Assembly (NCBI GenBank): GCA_944391955.1
Contig: CALXVG010000006.1
Location: 1-54,024, forward strand
Direction: 5' to 3'
Origin: an uncultured Clostridia bacterium
Lineage (GTDB): Bacteria; Bacillota; Clostridia; TANB77; CAG-508
Length of the DNA: 54,024 bases
Every line of letters begins with the position of its first letter. Positions within the stretch are counted from its first letter, which is position 1. Shown piece by piece: positions 43,209 through 52,114 of the stretch. The position numbers and the translations under genes were made by a program. The notes beneath the pieces are model-generated. The model saw only the letters and a list, made by a program, of their open reading frames with translations, was not told the origin of the DNA and ran no database searches.

Positions 43209-44426
43209 TTATGCTTTTTTAGTAATATATGCTTCATATAACTTTATTGCAGTTTCCGGACTATCTTGTCCCTCAGAATTTTTTATTGGTGCGAAGTCTT
43301 CTGCCCTTTTTCCTCTTAAAATTGTTATATCGTCAAATAATTCGAAACTATCAAATATGAATTTTTCAAATTTATAGCAATTTTCTTTTTTAGGTATTAC
43401 TAATCTGTTATTATTATCTATATAATTTGTTTTTTTATGTGCTGCATGATATTTCATTTTATTTGTACTTGCTATTTCTAATGCTTTAATATTAAATAGA
43501 TTACACATAATATGTGATTCTCCAAAAAGCATTTCTCCATCTTCATTAACAGCTGTTCTCATTTCTTCTGGTATTTCAGTATATTCCACCACTTTTATTT
43601 TGTTATTTTGTTTGCATATAACTCCAACTTTTTCACATGGATTTGATTTTATTACTGTTCTTGTTGCAATTTTTGTATTCTGACTAACTGTTAGTCCTAA
43701 TAATAATGTATCTACATATTTAGCTAAAAGATTGTCTACTGCTCCTATAAATATCCATTCAATATTTTTCCTTTTCATTTCTGCAATAATTTTATTTTTT
43801 TTCATTGAACAGAAGATTCCGCCATTTCCTTCTGAAGCTAATTTTATTTTTTTGTCTTCTCCTAGTATTAATTTCCCGTCTTCATCTAATAATGGTAAAT
43901 CTTCTTGTATAAAACATTTTAAATACTCTTTTGGATATCCAAAAAAATTATTTTCTTCGAAAAATCTTACAGTTTCGCTATTATTTTCTGAACTTGTCAT
44001 TATATAACATGGTATGTATACATTGTATTCTTTTTTTGCTTTTAGTAATTTTTCTATAATTATTTCAAACAAATATTTATCTGTATTATTAATTTTTACT
44101 TTAAATGTACCTTTAGGTCCATGATGCCCTAATCTTGTTCCTTGTCCACCTGCCATTATTGCTACTGCAAACTTCTTTTGCTTAATTATATCTTCACCAA
44201 TTTGTTTATATTCTTCTATTTGTTCTCTTGGTAATTTATCTGGATTAATTGCTTTTACAGGTTCGACATTTTCAAATTTTATCTTTTTATTAAGTCTAGA
44301 GTATAATGTTTTTATTTTATTAAAATCAAGTTTTAATATTTGTTCTGCAAGTTCCTCATTATTTACTTTTATATGTGCCTGACCGTTTTTTTCTAATAAT
44401 TCTCTTGCCTCTTCTATTTTGCTCAT
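43209..44426 (-). CDS. UDPGP-type UDP-sugar pyrophosphorylase
   Basis: Belongs to the eukaryote-like UDP-N-acetylglucosamine/UDP-glucose pyrophosphorylase family. The uridine-binding loop is IMAGGQGTRLGHHGPKGTF. It also has PCYIMTSSENN, EGNGGIFCSM and a GAVDNLLAK segment like the family's NVDN motif. It has 405 residues. It probably forms UDP-GlcNAc or a related UDP sugar, which fits its place beside murG (UDP-GlcNAc user). The ATG follows AAGGAGG. Confidence 0.88.
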   Translation of the reverse strand: MSKIEEARELLEKNGQAHIKVNNEELAEQILKLDFNKIKTLYSRLNKKIKFENVEPVKAINPDKLPREQIEEYKQIGEDIIKQKKFAVAIMAGGQGTRLGHHGPKGTFKVKINNTDKYLFEIIIEKLLKAKKEYNVYIPCYIMTSSENNSETVRFFEENNFFGYPKEYLKCFIQEDLPLLDEDGKLILGEDKKIKLASEGNGGIFCSMKKNKIIAEMKRKNIEWIFIGAVDNLLAKYVDTLLLGLTVSQNTKIATRTVIKSNPCEKVGVICKQNNKIKVVEYTEIPEEMRTAVNEDGEMLFGESHIMCNLFNIKALEIASTNKMKYHAAHKKTNYIDNNNRLVIPKKENCYKFEKFIFDSFELFDDITILRGKRAEDFAPIKNSEGQDSPETAIKLYEAYITKKA

Positions 44427-44481
44427 TTTGGTGCCTCCTTGTTATACCGCCAATTACTATACCACATTTTTCTTTGTTTGT

Positions 44482-45576
44482 CTACATAGTTAATTTTTTT
44501 ATTTCTTTATATATTTTTTCTTCTACATTTTTTATTTCTACAGTTTCTGCTTTTATACTCATTTTTTTCAATGTTTCTTTGTCTTTTATTATATTACATA
44601 TGTTATCATTTAAAATTTTACTATTTAAGTTTTTATCTAATATTATTTTTGCTGCTCCAACATCTGATAATACTCTTGCATTATATTCTTGATGATTTTC
44701 AGTAGCATATGGGAATGGTATAAATATTGCTGGTTTATGGCATCTTGAAATTTCTGTTATTGTCATTGCTCCACTTCTACAAACAATAAGATCTGCCAAA
44801 TTCAATATTTCTTCCATATTATATATATATGGTAATAATGTTAGGTTGTTCGGAGATTTTATTTGACTCCTTATATCTTCATATTTGTCTTTTCCTACTG
44901 ACCAAATCAATTGATATTCTTTATTGAATGAATTATTGATTATTTCCACAAAACTTTTATTAATTGATTCTGCCCCTTGACTACCTCCAAATGCTAATAC
45001 TATAGGCAAATTATTAGTTATTTTCAACTCTGATTTTAATTTATTTTTTTGAGATTCTGTTAAATCAATTTTAGACACTTTCGTTGGAGTGCCTGTAATT
45101 ACTATATTTTTTGCTTTAGGCAATCTTTTTTTTGCATCTTCAAAACTTACCATTACAGTATCTACTTTCCCTGATAATAATTTTACTGCAACTCCTGGAA
45201 ATGCATTACTTTCATGTAACATAGTTTTTACCTTATATTTTAATCCAGCTAAAATAACAGGTCCACATATATATCCACCTGTTCCTATTATAATATCTGG
45301 TTTAAATTCTTTTACAATTTTTTTTGCTTCTTTATAACTTCTTAAAGTCTTATACATTCTTTTTAAGTTTTTTAAACTTATTTTTCTCTTCAATCCATAT
45401 GCATCTAATATTTTTAGTTTGTAACCCGCTCTAGGGATTAAATCATTTTCTATTCCACTATTAGTTCCTATAAAAATAATTTCTGATTCGGGTTCGTTTT
45501 TCTTTATTTCGTTGGCAATGGCTATTCCTGGGTTTATGTGTCCGCCTGTTCCAGCTGCAGCGATTATTACTTTCAT
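44482..45576 (-). CDS. murG: UDP-GlcNAc:undecaprenyl-PP-MurNAc-pentapeptide GlcNAc transferase
   Basis: Makes lipid II at the inner membrane face. The N-terminal domain has AAAGTGGHINPGIAIANEI and IIGTGGYICGPV; HESNAFPGV follows. The C-terminal domain has LAFGGSQGAESINKS, CRSGAMTITEI and the UDP-binding PFPYATENHQEYNA. It has 364 residues, full length. It lies 55 bases upstream of the UDPGP gene. Confidence 0.96.
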   Translation of the reverse strand: MKVIIAAAGTGGHINPGIAIANEIKKNEPESEIIFIGTNSGIENDLIPRAGYKLKILDAYGLKRKISLKNLKRMYKTLRSYKEAKKIVKEFKPDIIIGTGGYICGPVILAGLKYKVKTMLHESNAFPGVAVKLLSGKVDTVMVSFEDAKKRLPKAKNIVITGTPTKVSKIDLTESQKNKLKSELKITNNLPIVLAFGGSQGAESINKSFVEIINNSFNKEYQLIWSVGKDKYEDIRSQIKSPNNLTLLPYIYNMEEILNLADLIVCRSGAMTITEISRCHKPAIFIPFPYATENHQEYNARVLSDVGAAKIILDKNLNSKILNDNICNIIKDKETLKKMSIKAETVEIKNVEEKIYKEIKKLTM

Positions 45577-45703
45577 ACCATCCCCTCTTTCTTTTATCTA
45601 ATATATTATATTTCACTCATTAAGTCAACTATTTCTGTTTATATAATATATGCATATTTGCAATAGCTCTTAAATATATTATATAAAAAGGAGCTTGCTT
45701 AAT

Positions 45704-46720
45704 ATGACCAATTTTAGAATTTTTGTTTTTAAAATTAAATCTCTTATTATTCCTGTTTCCATCTGTCTTTTTATATTATTTTTATTGTTGTTTTCTACAG
45801 AAAATATAACATCTGCAAAAAACGGAATATTTTTATGGTATAATTCTGTTTTACCTTCTTTATTGCCCTTTTTTATTGCGACTGAACTCATTTCTTATAC
45901 GAATTTAGTCCCTTTATTGGGTAATTTTTTAAATGCTATAATGCGACCAATTTTTAACGTACCTGGTTCAGGTGCTTTTGCTTTAATTTTAGGCATTATT
46001 AGTGGATATCCAGTCGGGGCTAAAATGGTTGCTAAGTTAAAAGAATCTGGTGCATGTTCTGATATAGAGGCCGAAAGGCTAATTGCTTTTACTAATAATT
46101 CAGGTCCTCTTTTCATTGTTGGAACTGTTGGCATAGGGATTTTTCTAGATGTCAAAATTGGTTTACTCTTGCTTTTCATTCATATCTTATCTGCACTTAC
46201 TGTAGGGTTTTTATTTAGATTTTGGAAACGAAATAAGGAAATAAATAAAAAAAATGCTGCTTTTAAATTTCAGCAGCATCCAATATCATTTTATAATTTA
46301 GGAGAAGTTCTATATAAAAGCATTTTTAATAGTATTATATCTGTTGTTATGATTGGTGGATTTATTGTATTATTTTCTGTAATAATTACTATGCTTTTCA
46401 ATAGTAGAATCTTATACATATTATCTTTTTTATTAGAGCCAATATTCTCAATATTTGGTATGTCTGGAAATACTTTAATCGGTATTATTACTGGCTTTTT
46501 AGAAGTTACCAATGGGCTTTTTTATCTTGCTGAAGTTAATTCTATGTCAATATACCTACAGACATATATTACTGCATTTTTACTAGGTTTTGGCGGTTTT
46601 TCAGTTCTACTACAAGTACTTAGTATAACTTCAAAAGCACATATTTCAATAAAACCTTATTTTATAGGAAAATTTTTGCAAGGCATTATATCTGTATTCT
46701 ATATGTTTTTACTTCTATAA
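45704..46720 (+). CDS. ylbJ: sporulation integral membrane protein YlbJ
   Basis: A 338-residue polytopic membrane protein of the YlbJ/SpoVV type, linked to dipicolinic acid transfer into the forespore. It has nucleoside-recognition (Gate) domain features: FLWYNSVLPSLLPFFIATEL, LGIISGYPVGAKMVAKL, FTNNSGPLFIVGTVG and GFGGFSVLLQVLSI. The start is the ATG at 45704 behind AAGGAG; an upstream TTG overlaps that site. Confidence 0.93.
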   Translation: MTNFRIFVFKIKSLIIPVSICLFILFLLLFSTENITSAKNGIFLWYNSVLPSLLPFFIATELISYTNLVPLLGNFLNAIMRPIFNVPGSGAFALILGIISGYPVGAKMVAKLKESGACSDIEAERLIAFTNNSGPLFIVGTVGIGIFLDVKIGLLLLFIHILSALTVGFLFRFWKRNKEINKKNAAFKFQQHPISFYNLGEVLYKSIFNSIISVVMIGGFIVLFSVIITMLFNSRILYILSFLLEPIFSIFGMSGNTLIGIITGFLEVTNGLFYLAEVNSMSIYLQTYITAFLLGFGGFSVLLQVLSITSKAHISIKPYFIGKFLQGIISVFYMFLLL

Positions 46721-46729
46721 TAAAAAATC

Positions 46730-46751
46730 AAGGTTACTATATAGTAACCTT
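46730..46751. terminator. bidirectional terminator
   Basis: A perfect palindrome, AAGGTTACTAT with its complement, between the convergent ylbJ and the small surface-protein gene, with T runs on both sides. Confidence 0.88.
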
Positions 46752-46760
46752 TTATTCTTA

Positions 46761-47090
46761 TTAAACATTATATTTTCTTATTTGAGTATATGCAACTACT
46801 GCTGAGATTACACAAATTACAATTGGTACAATTGGTGTGTCTGCTATACCTGTATCTGGTATATTAGTATTTAATGTATTATTCTTTGTTGTAATAAGTG
46901 GTTGGTCTTTTTCTGCTGTCACATTTCCAACATCAATTATTGTATTTGTACTATTATTGCGGTTATTTGCTGTATTACCAGTCAAATCATCGACGTCTAT
47001 TGGCTCTGAATCCATTGCTAAAACATTTGATATGGAAACTAATAAGATAACTATTGCTAAAATACAAACTATAATTTCTTTCTTTTTCAT
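46761..47090 (-). CDS. small secreted protein with LPXTG-like anchor
   Basis: A 109-residue protein with an N-terminal signal peptide (basic start, hydrophobic run to about residue 25), a short Asn/Thr-rich middle, and a C-terminal sorting-signal-like end: IPDTG, then GIADTPIVPIVICVISAVVAY and the basic tail RKYNV. This layout suggests covalent or membrane anchoring at the surface, although IPDTG is not the classic LPXTG and no sortase is in the window. Two consensus promoters lie upstream. Confidence 0.7.
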   Translation of the reverse strand: MKKKEIIVCILAIVILLVSISNVLAMDSEPIDVDDLTGNTANNRNNSTNTIIDVGNVTAEKDQPLITTKNNTLNTNIPDTGIADTPIVPIVICVISAVVAYTQIRKYNV

Positions 47091-47136
47091 TCTACATATC
47101 TCTCCTTATATCTATCATTTTTACACTACTCTTATA

Positions 47137-47165
47137 TTTATACTACATCTTTTTTAAAAAGTCAA
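47137..47165 (-). promoter_or_regulatory. proximal promoter of the small surface protein
   Basis: Minus strand: TTGACT (47165-47160), a 17-base spacer, TATAAA (47142-47137). Confidence 0.75.
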
Positions 47166-47221
47166 TACTTTTTAGTTATTTTGCAGTATTTTTATGCATT
47201 TTTTTAATCTTTTGTAGTTAC

Positions 47222-47250
47222 ATTATAATACATGTCTTTTTTTTAGTCAA
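47222..47250 (-). promoter_or_regulatory. distal promoter of the small surface protein
   Basis: Minus strand: TTGACT (47250-47245), a 17-base spacer, TATAAT (47227-47222). It is in tandem with the proximal promoter, 85 bases upstream of it. Confidence 0.75.
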
Positions 47251-47382
47251 CCTTTTTTCTAATTTTTATTATTAAATTTTTTGCATATTTTCCATAATTT
47301 TGCATTATGTTTATTCTTATATGTTTGGTATTAGTATATATTTTAAAATTTGTGGAATACTTGTTTTAGTTGGTGATTTAAA

Positions 47383-47544
47383 ATGACTAGTAAAGAACTT
47401 TTATATGTTGAAGATGCTTTAAATGAATCATTAAATATTCAAAATAAATTATATAATTTGATGGCAGAAAAAGGTTGGTACCAAACTGAAACTGCTGATC
47501 AAAATAAAATTAATCAAACTAAGCAAAAAAATTTAAATAATTAA
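47383..47544 (+). CDS. short CotF-like spore coat protein
   Basis: A 53-residue helical protein: TSKELLYVEDALNESLNIQN followed by LYNLMAEKGWYQTE. The MxxKGWYQ end and the helix before it match the last part of CotF-family coat proteins, which are normally longer and form a ferritin-like bundle. The ATG has GGTGA eight bases upstream. It is a single gene with a terminator. The assignment rests on a short motif. Confidence 0.6.
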   Translation: MTSKELLYVEDALNESLNIQNKLYNLMAEKGWYQTETADQNKINQTKQKNLNN

Positions 47545-47564
47545 TTTTTAATAAATTAAAATAA

Positions 47565-47591
47565 AAATGGACGCTTATTTAACGCCCATTT
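47565..47591. terminator. bidirectional terminator
   Basis: AAATGG-CG / CG-CCATTT arms around an A/T loop, followed by T7 on the plus strand. It lies between the convergent coat-protein gene and ispD. Confidence 0.8.
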
Positions 47592-47593
47592 TT

Positions 47594-48271
47594 TTATTTA
47601 AGAAAATTTTTTATTATATCAATGTCTTCATATGTTGTAATTTTTATATTTGTATAATCTCCTTCTATAACTTTCACTTTATATCCATTTTTTTCAAGTA
47701 AAATACAATCATCTGTTACTTCATCATTTTGAAATTTATAATGCATATCTAGTAGGATTTTTCTATCAAAGCATTGTGGTGTTTGAATTAACCATGTGTT
47801 GCTTCTTTTAGTTGTATTTATTACAACATTGTTATCATCTGATATTTTTACTGTATCTTTGGATTTTACTCCTATAGTTACACCTACAAAATCTTTCATG
47901 GTTTCAATACATTCATCTATGTATTTTTGTTTTATTGCAGGTCTTGCGCCATCATGAATTATAACAATATCAGATTCTGTCTTTTCTATAGAATTTTTAA
48001 CAGATTCGTTCCTTGTTTTTCCTCCTAAAACAATTTTGATATTTTTGTTTAACTTTTCTTTATTAAGAATATCATGAATAGTTGTCATATCTGTCTCTTT
48101 GGCAGTTATGATAATATCATCAATATATTTGTTTTGACTAAATGCCTGTATACTATATGACAAAACCGTCTTTCCATGTATTACTTCTAAATTTTTGTTT
48201 GTAGTTTTTCCAAATCTTGTACTACTACCAGCAGCTAAAATTACTGCAGTAACTTTTTTATTTTCTATCAT
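47594..48271 (-). CDS. ispD: 2-C-methyl-D-erythritol 4-phosphate cytidylyltransferase
   Basis: Third step of the MEP isoprenoid pathway (MEP + CTP to CDP-ME). The CTP loop is VILAAGSSTRFGKTTNKN, with VIIHDGARPAI and TQTPQCF-like IQTPQCFDRKIL. It has 225 residues. It overlaps the end of ispE by 14 bases, so translation is coupled. Confidence 0.95.
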   Translation of the reverse strand: MIENKKVTAVILAAGSSTRFGKTTNKNLEVIHGKTVLSYSIQAFSQNKYIDDIIITAKETDMTTIHDILNKEKLNKNIKIVLGGKTRNESVKNSIEKTESDIVIIHDGARPAIKQKYIDECIETMKDFVGVTIGVKSKDTVKISDDNNVVINTTKRSNTWLIQTPQCFDRKILLDMHYKFQNDEVTDDCILLEKNGYKVKVIEGDYTNIKITTYEDIDIIKNFLK

Positions 48272-49136
48272 ACTTTAGTCCTTTCTTGTTACATGTTTTA
48301 CATATATATGTTTCATACTGTTGTTTTAGTTTGTTATATGCTTGTTTTGCAATATTTTTATTATCAAATATTCCAAAAATGCATGAGCCTGATCCTGCCA
48401 TTAAACTAGCTTTTGCACCATTTTTTTCTAATTCTTTCTTCAAATTTTGAATTATATCTTTTTCATCTATTATTTCTTCAAACACATTATATAAATTCTT
48501 GGTTAACAAATTAAAATTTGATTGTTCTAATGCTAATTTTATATTTATTGTATTATCTTTTTGAATAACTTTTTTTCTTTCATCCAATTTTTGATACATT
48601 TCTTTTGTGCTACATGATATTTGTGGTTTTATAACTATCACATAGTAATTAAGATTTGATTGAATAATATCTATTTTTTCACCTATTCCTTCTGCTAGTA
48701 AAGTCCCTGTATGTAAACAAGCTGGCACATCTGCCCCTAACTTTTCCCCAAACTCTCTTTGTTCTTGAATATTCATATTTAATTTAAACAATTTGTTCAT
48801 GCATGAAATAAAGGTAGCACAATCTGTACTTCCTCCACCTAGTCCTGCTTGCATTGGAATTCTCTTTTTTAGTATTACTTTTACTCCTGTAATTTTCGTA
48901 TATTTTTCTTTTAGTTTATAATATGCTTTATATATAATATTATTTTCATTATTCAATTCTTCTACATTTGTATATAATTCTATTTTATTATTTTGAATTT
49001 TTTCTATATATAATTCATCATACAAATATATTGTTTGAAATATTGATTTTATATTGTGGTAATTATCAGGTCTTTTTTCTAGTACTTCTAAAGTTAGATT
49101 TATTTTTGCTTTAGCCTTTTTAAATATTTGTTCCAT
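48258..49136 (-). CDS. ispE: 4-diphosphocytidyl-2-C-methyl-D-erythritol kinase
   Basis: A GHMP kinase, fourth step of the MEP pathway. It has AKAKINLTLEVLEKRPDNYH at the N-terminus, the ATP loop PMQAGLGGGSTDCATF, and ASLMAGSGSCIFGIF. The start is the ATG at 49136 behind GAGGAG, giving 292 residues. It lies 12 bases after ispF. Confidence 0.95.
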   Translation of the reverse strand: MEQIFKKAKAKINLTLEVLEKRPDNYHNIKSIFQTIYLYDELYIEKIQNNKIELYTNVEELNNENNIIYKAYYKLKEKYTKITGVKVILKKRIPMQAGLGGGSTDCATFISCMNKLFKLNMNIQEQREFGEKLGADVPACLHTGTLLAEGIGEKIDIIQSNLNYYVIVIKPQISCSTKEMYQKLDERKKVIQKDNTINIKLALEQSNFNLLTKNLYNVFEEIIDEKDIIQNLKKELEKNGAKASLMAGSGSCIFGIFDNKNIAKQAYNKLKQQYETYICKTCNKKGLKYDRK

Positions 49137-49147
49137 TAAAATCTCCT

Positions 49148-49612
49148 CTATTCTACTGTAATACAAGCAAATACACTTATTCCATTACCTTTTCCAAATT
49201 CTGTTAATCCTTCTCCTGTTGTTGCGGTTATCCCTACAGATGTTTCTTTTATTCCTAATATTCTCGCAATATTTCTTCTCATTTCTTCAATCTTAGGTGT
49301 TATTTTGGGAACTAAACATTCTATGGATATTGATATATGTATAATTTTTTCATTTAGATATTTCAGTGCTTCTTTTAAATATTCTTCACTATTTGTTATT
49401 CCTTGTTTGCACATATCATCTGAAATTTTACCAATTATATTTTTACATGTAATGCCAGAAACAGCATTTGTAATAGCATGTAATACTACATCTGCATCAC
49501 TGTTTCCAACTGGTGCAAAATTCGTATCAAATTCTACTCCTCCAAGTATTAACTTTTTATCTGTATTATTATGATTTATTTTATGGCTATCTTGCCCAAT
49601 TGCAACTTTCAT
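49148..49612 (-). CDS. ispF: 2-C-methyl-D-erythritol 2,4-cyclodiphosphate synthase
   Basis: Fifth step of the MEP pathway. Metal ligands are visible in GQDSHKI (D8, H10) and in the SDADVVLHAITNAV segment. The C-terminal ITATTGEGLTEFGKGNGI is the family signature. It has 154 residues. It leads an ispF-ispE-ispD operon. Confidence 0.95.
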   Translation of the reverse strand: MKVAIGQDSHKINHNNTDKKLILGGVEFDTNFAPVGNSDADVVLHAITNAVSGITCKNIIGKISDDMCKQGITNSEEYLKEALKYLNEKIIHISISIECLVPKITPKIEEMRRNIARILGIKETSVGITATTGEGLTEFGKGNGISVFACITVE

Positions 49613-49690
49613 ATTTTTTCTCCTATATTTTTTTAAGATTTTATCATATTAACTAACAAAGTACAAGTTTTATAAAGTCTTAATAAAAAA

Positions 49691-49720
49691 TAAAACGCCT
49701 AATAAATTTAGGCGTTTTAT
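49691..49720 (-). terminator. terminator hairpin
   Basis: AAAACGCCTAA / TTTAGGCGTTTT arms with a T-rich tail on the minus strand, just after the stop of the acidic membrane-protein gene. Confidence 0.85.
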
Positions 49721-49733
49721 GTATGATAATATA

Positions 49734-50288
49734 TTATATTGTTGAATAGATTATTTTGTTTTTATAAACTATAAATGTTAAAACATCTGATTCATCTATT
49801 TCATCATCATCATCATCAACTGGCTCTGCTTTTATTGAGATTTTAGCTTTTACTTCATATAAGTCTTTTGCAATTTCTTCTACATCTTTAAATTCTTCAA
49901 TTTTAAGTTTATATGAATCATATTCATCGTTTATTTCATCAAACATATCATCTAAAGAATCTTCGGCTTCTTTCATATAATCATCTATGTCATCCTCATC
50001 TAAATCTTCATAGTCTGATAGGAACTCTTCATAATCCTCTTCATCAAAGTCATCAAAATATGTATAGCTCCAAGCTGACATTCCTGCTGGATCAATACAT
50101 TTCATTATTTTTGCAGCATCTTGTTTATTCATTGCTTTTATGTACTTTTTAACTGCTTTTTTAGGTCCTCCTCCAAAAATTGATACTAAGATTGCTATTA
50201 CAACAACAATTGCTACTACAATTCCTATAACTGGAAGATATTTTTTAAAGTCGAAACTTTTTGCTTTTTCTTTGAATTCTTCTCCCAC
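49734..50288 (-). CDS. single-pass membrane protein with acidic extracellular domain
   Basis: A 184-residue protein. A short basic cytoplasmic part is followed by a membrane segment (about residues 18-39) and then a FGGGPKKAVKKYIKAMNKQD repeat-domain start typical of secreted NTF2-like stress or lipoprotein folds. The centre is extremely acidic (many Asp/Glu between residues 78 and 118). The start is a GTG behind GGAGAGGTGA. I do not recognise a specific function. Confidence 0.72.
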   Translation of the reverse strand: MGEEFKEKAKSFDFKKYLPVIGIVVAIVVVIAILVSIFGGGPKKAVKKYIKAMNKQDAAKIMKCIDPAGMSAWSYTYFDDFDEEDYEEFLSDYEDLDEDDIDDYMKEAEDSLDDMFDEINDEYDSYKLKIEEFKDVEEIAKDLYEVKAKISIKAEPVDDDDDEIDESDVLTFIVYKNKIIYSTI

Positions 50289-50387
50289 AATATCACCTCT
50301 CCTTTATATAATTTTTTACTACACATATAATATATTATAACTTTTTTTATTTGTCAAATATTTTTTTATTTTTTTCTTTAATTTTTT

Positions 50388-51443
50388 CTATGTAAATTTA
50401 CAATTTAAATAAGCATATTTTTTTGTATTATAATTAATTGCATTTTGTATGTTTCTATCTGCATTTTCTGATATTTGATTTATTCTTATAAATTCTCCAT
50501 TTTTTCGTACTAGTGGTACAATATATCTTATCTTTGCTTTTATGTTCACACAATATTTATTATCTATCTTCTCTTCACTTTCACCTATATTAGTAGCATT
50601 TTTCCAAATTTTAAAACATGTTGAAATGTTATTATGTTTACAATTTTCTATTTTTTCTATTACTTCTCTTTCAGATAATTCATATAAATCTTTTTTACTA
50701 ATTAGATTTCTTTCAGACATTTTTTTCATTATATCTGCTAAAAATTGCATAGTTAATTTAGTTTCATTATTTATATAAGCATTTGATAAAATGCTCATAT
50801 TTTCAACAAACTTTTCTGCTGTTTTTAAGTCTTTAAACCCTAATTCATCTACTCCCTCTTCATTTTTTTGTATCTCTATGTTTTCATAAATTTCTTTTAT
50901 ATCTTTAATATCCCACAATTTCTTTTTTACTCCCAAACCATTTGAAAAGGTATATTCTAATCTATCTGCTGATAATTGTGGAGTATCATTATCTGCAATT
51001 GGATATATATGGTAATTATTAACTTCTTCTAATTTTATATTGTCTCTTTTTAGCAAACTCATTATCTCTGTTGATTCCATAATGATTTTTGTTGTTAGTT
51101 CTTCGGTTGATTCTTGTTTTTCATAATCACCATTCATAAAATCTATGGAATGTTTAAAAACAGGAGTTGAAATATCATGAAATAATCCTGCAAGTGTTTG
51201 TTTCTTGTCTTTTTTAAAATTCCAAATTATTAAGCTAACTGCAACACTATGATCTAAACTTGAATACCATAACAAATCTTTGAAAATTTTCGAATAATAT
51301 GTGCCACAAGACACACTAACTTTAGCTTGTTTTTGCATTGCAGGTGTATTAATATAATCATTTAAAAAGTCTGGAATTTCGTTTGACAATATCTTAAAAT
51401 ATTCTTTTATAATTTCATCTAAATTATCAAAATAATTGTTCAT
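50388..51443 (-). CDS. HD-domain phosphohydrolase-like protein
   Basis: A 351-residue cytoplasmic protein. The metal-binding HD set is H in SSLDHSVAVSL, HD in AGLFHDISTPVFKH, and D in SADRLEYTF. The middle and end are helical and of unknown role. The general layout resembles dNTPase or nucleotide phosphohydrolase HD proteins, but the substrate cannot be read from sequence. The ATG follows AAAGGAG. Confidence 0.75.
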   Translation of the reverse strand: MNNYFDNLDEIIKEYFKILSNEIPDFLNDYINTPAMQKQAKVSVSCGTYYSKIFKDLLWYSSLDHSVAVSLIIWNFKKDKKQTLAGLFHDISTPVFKHSIDFMNGDYEKQESTEELTTKIIMESTEIMSLLKRDNIKLEEVNNYHIYPIADNDTPQLSADRLEYTFSNGLGVKKKLWDIKDIKEIYENIEIQKNEEGVDELGFKDLKTAEKFVENMSILSNAYINNETKLTMQFLADIMKKMSERNLISKKDLYELSEREVIEKIENCKHNNISTCFKIWKNATNIGESEEKIDNKYCVNIKAKIRYIVPLVRKNGEFIRINQISENADRNIQNAINYNTKKYAYLNCKFT

Positions 51444-51487
51444 ATCTTACTCCTTTTATTAATTATTTATATCATATAGTTCAAAAA

Positions 51488-51514
51488 AATGGAAGTATTA
51501 TTATACTTCCATTT
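51488..51514 (-). terminator. terminator of the GNAT gene
   Basis: The stem AAATGGAAGTA / TACTTCCATTT with a short loop and T7 on the minus strand. Confidence 0.82.
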
Positions 51515-51521
51515 TCATATA

Positions 51522-52085
51522 TTAAATATTTTTATCTTTTATATAACTTCCTGTAAATTCACTAGCTAGAAAATCCATATATACATCATCATAATATTTT
51601 CCATTTAAATAGTAGCTGTTTCTTCTTCTTCCTATTTCTTTAAATCCAACTTTTTTATAACATGCAATTGCACGTTCATTAAATGATTTTACTTTTAGCA
51701 TAATATTATTTAAATTTAAATAGTTAAATCCAAAATCTAATAATAATTGTAATGTCTCAGTTCCATACCCTTTATTACGATTTTCCTCTTCTCCTATAAA
51801 TAATCCTACTGTACCTATTCTATTTTGATGATTAATTTCTGAAAATCCACAATTTCCTAGTAGTTCATCATTTTCTAATTTTACAATTGCAAATTGTGCT
51901 TCATTATTTTTTATTGCATTTTGAATCCATTCACGTTCCCATTCTACATTGGCAATTTTTCCACTTTGTTCCATTCCATTAGCAGTCTTAAAATTGCAAA
52001 ACCATTCAATATATTTTTCAGCATCATCTATATTCATTGGCGATAAATAAATTCTTTCTCCACATAGTTTTTTAAAATATTTCAT
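51522..52085 (-). CDS. GNAT-family N-acetyltransferase (RimJ/RimL type)
   Basis: A 187-residue acetyl-CoA-dependent transferase. It has GERIYLSPMNIDDAEKYIEW at the start, GNCGFSEI, the acetyl-CoA loop EENRNKGYGTETLQLLL, and NERAIACYKKVGFKEIGRRR. The closest types acetylate ribosomal protein N-termini or small amines; the substrate is unknown. The ATG at 52085 has GGGAGG 11 bases upstream. Confidence 0.85.
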   Translation of the reverse strand: MKYFKKLCGERIYLSPMNIDDAEKYIEWFCNFKTANGMEQSGKIANVEWEREWIQNAIKNNEAQFAIVKLENDELLGNCGFSEINHQNRIGTVGLFIGEEENRNKGYGTETLQLLLDFGFNYLNLNNIMLKVKSFNERAIACYKKVGFKEIGRRRNSYYLNGKYYDDVYMDFLASEFTGSYIKDKNI

Positions 52086-52114
52086 CTTACTTAAAACCTC
52101 CCATTTTATTACTA

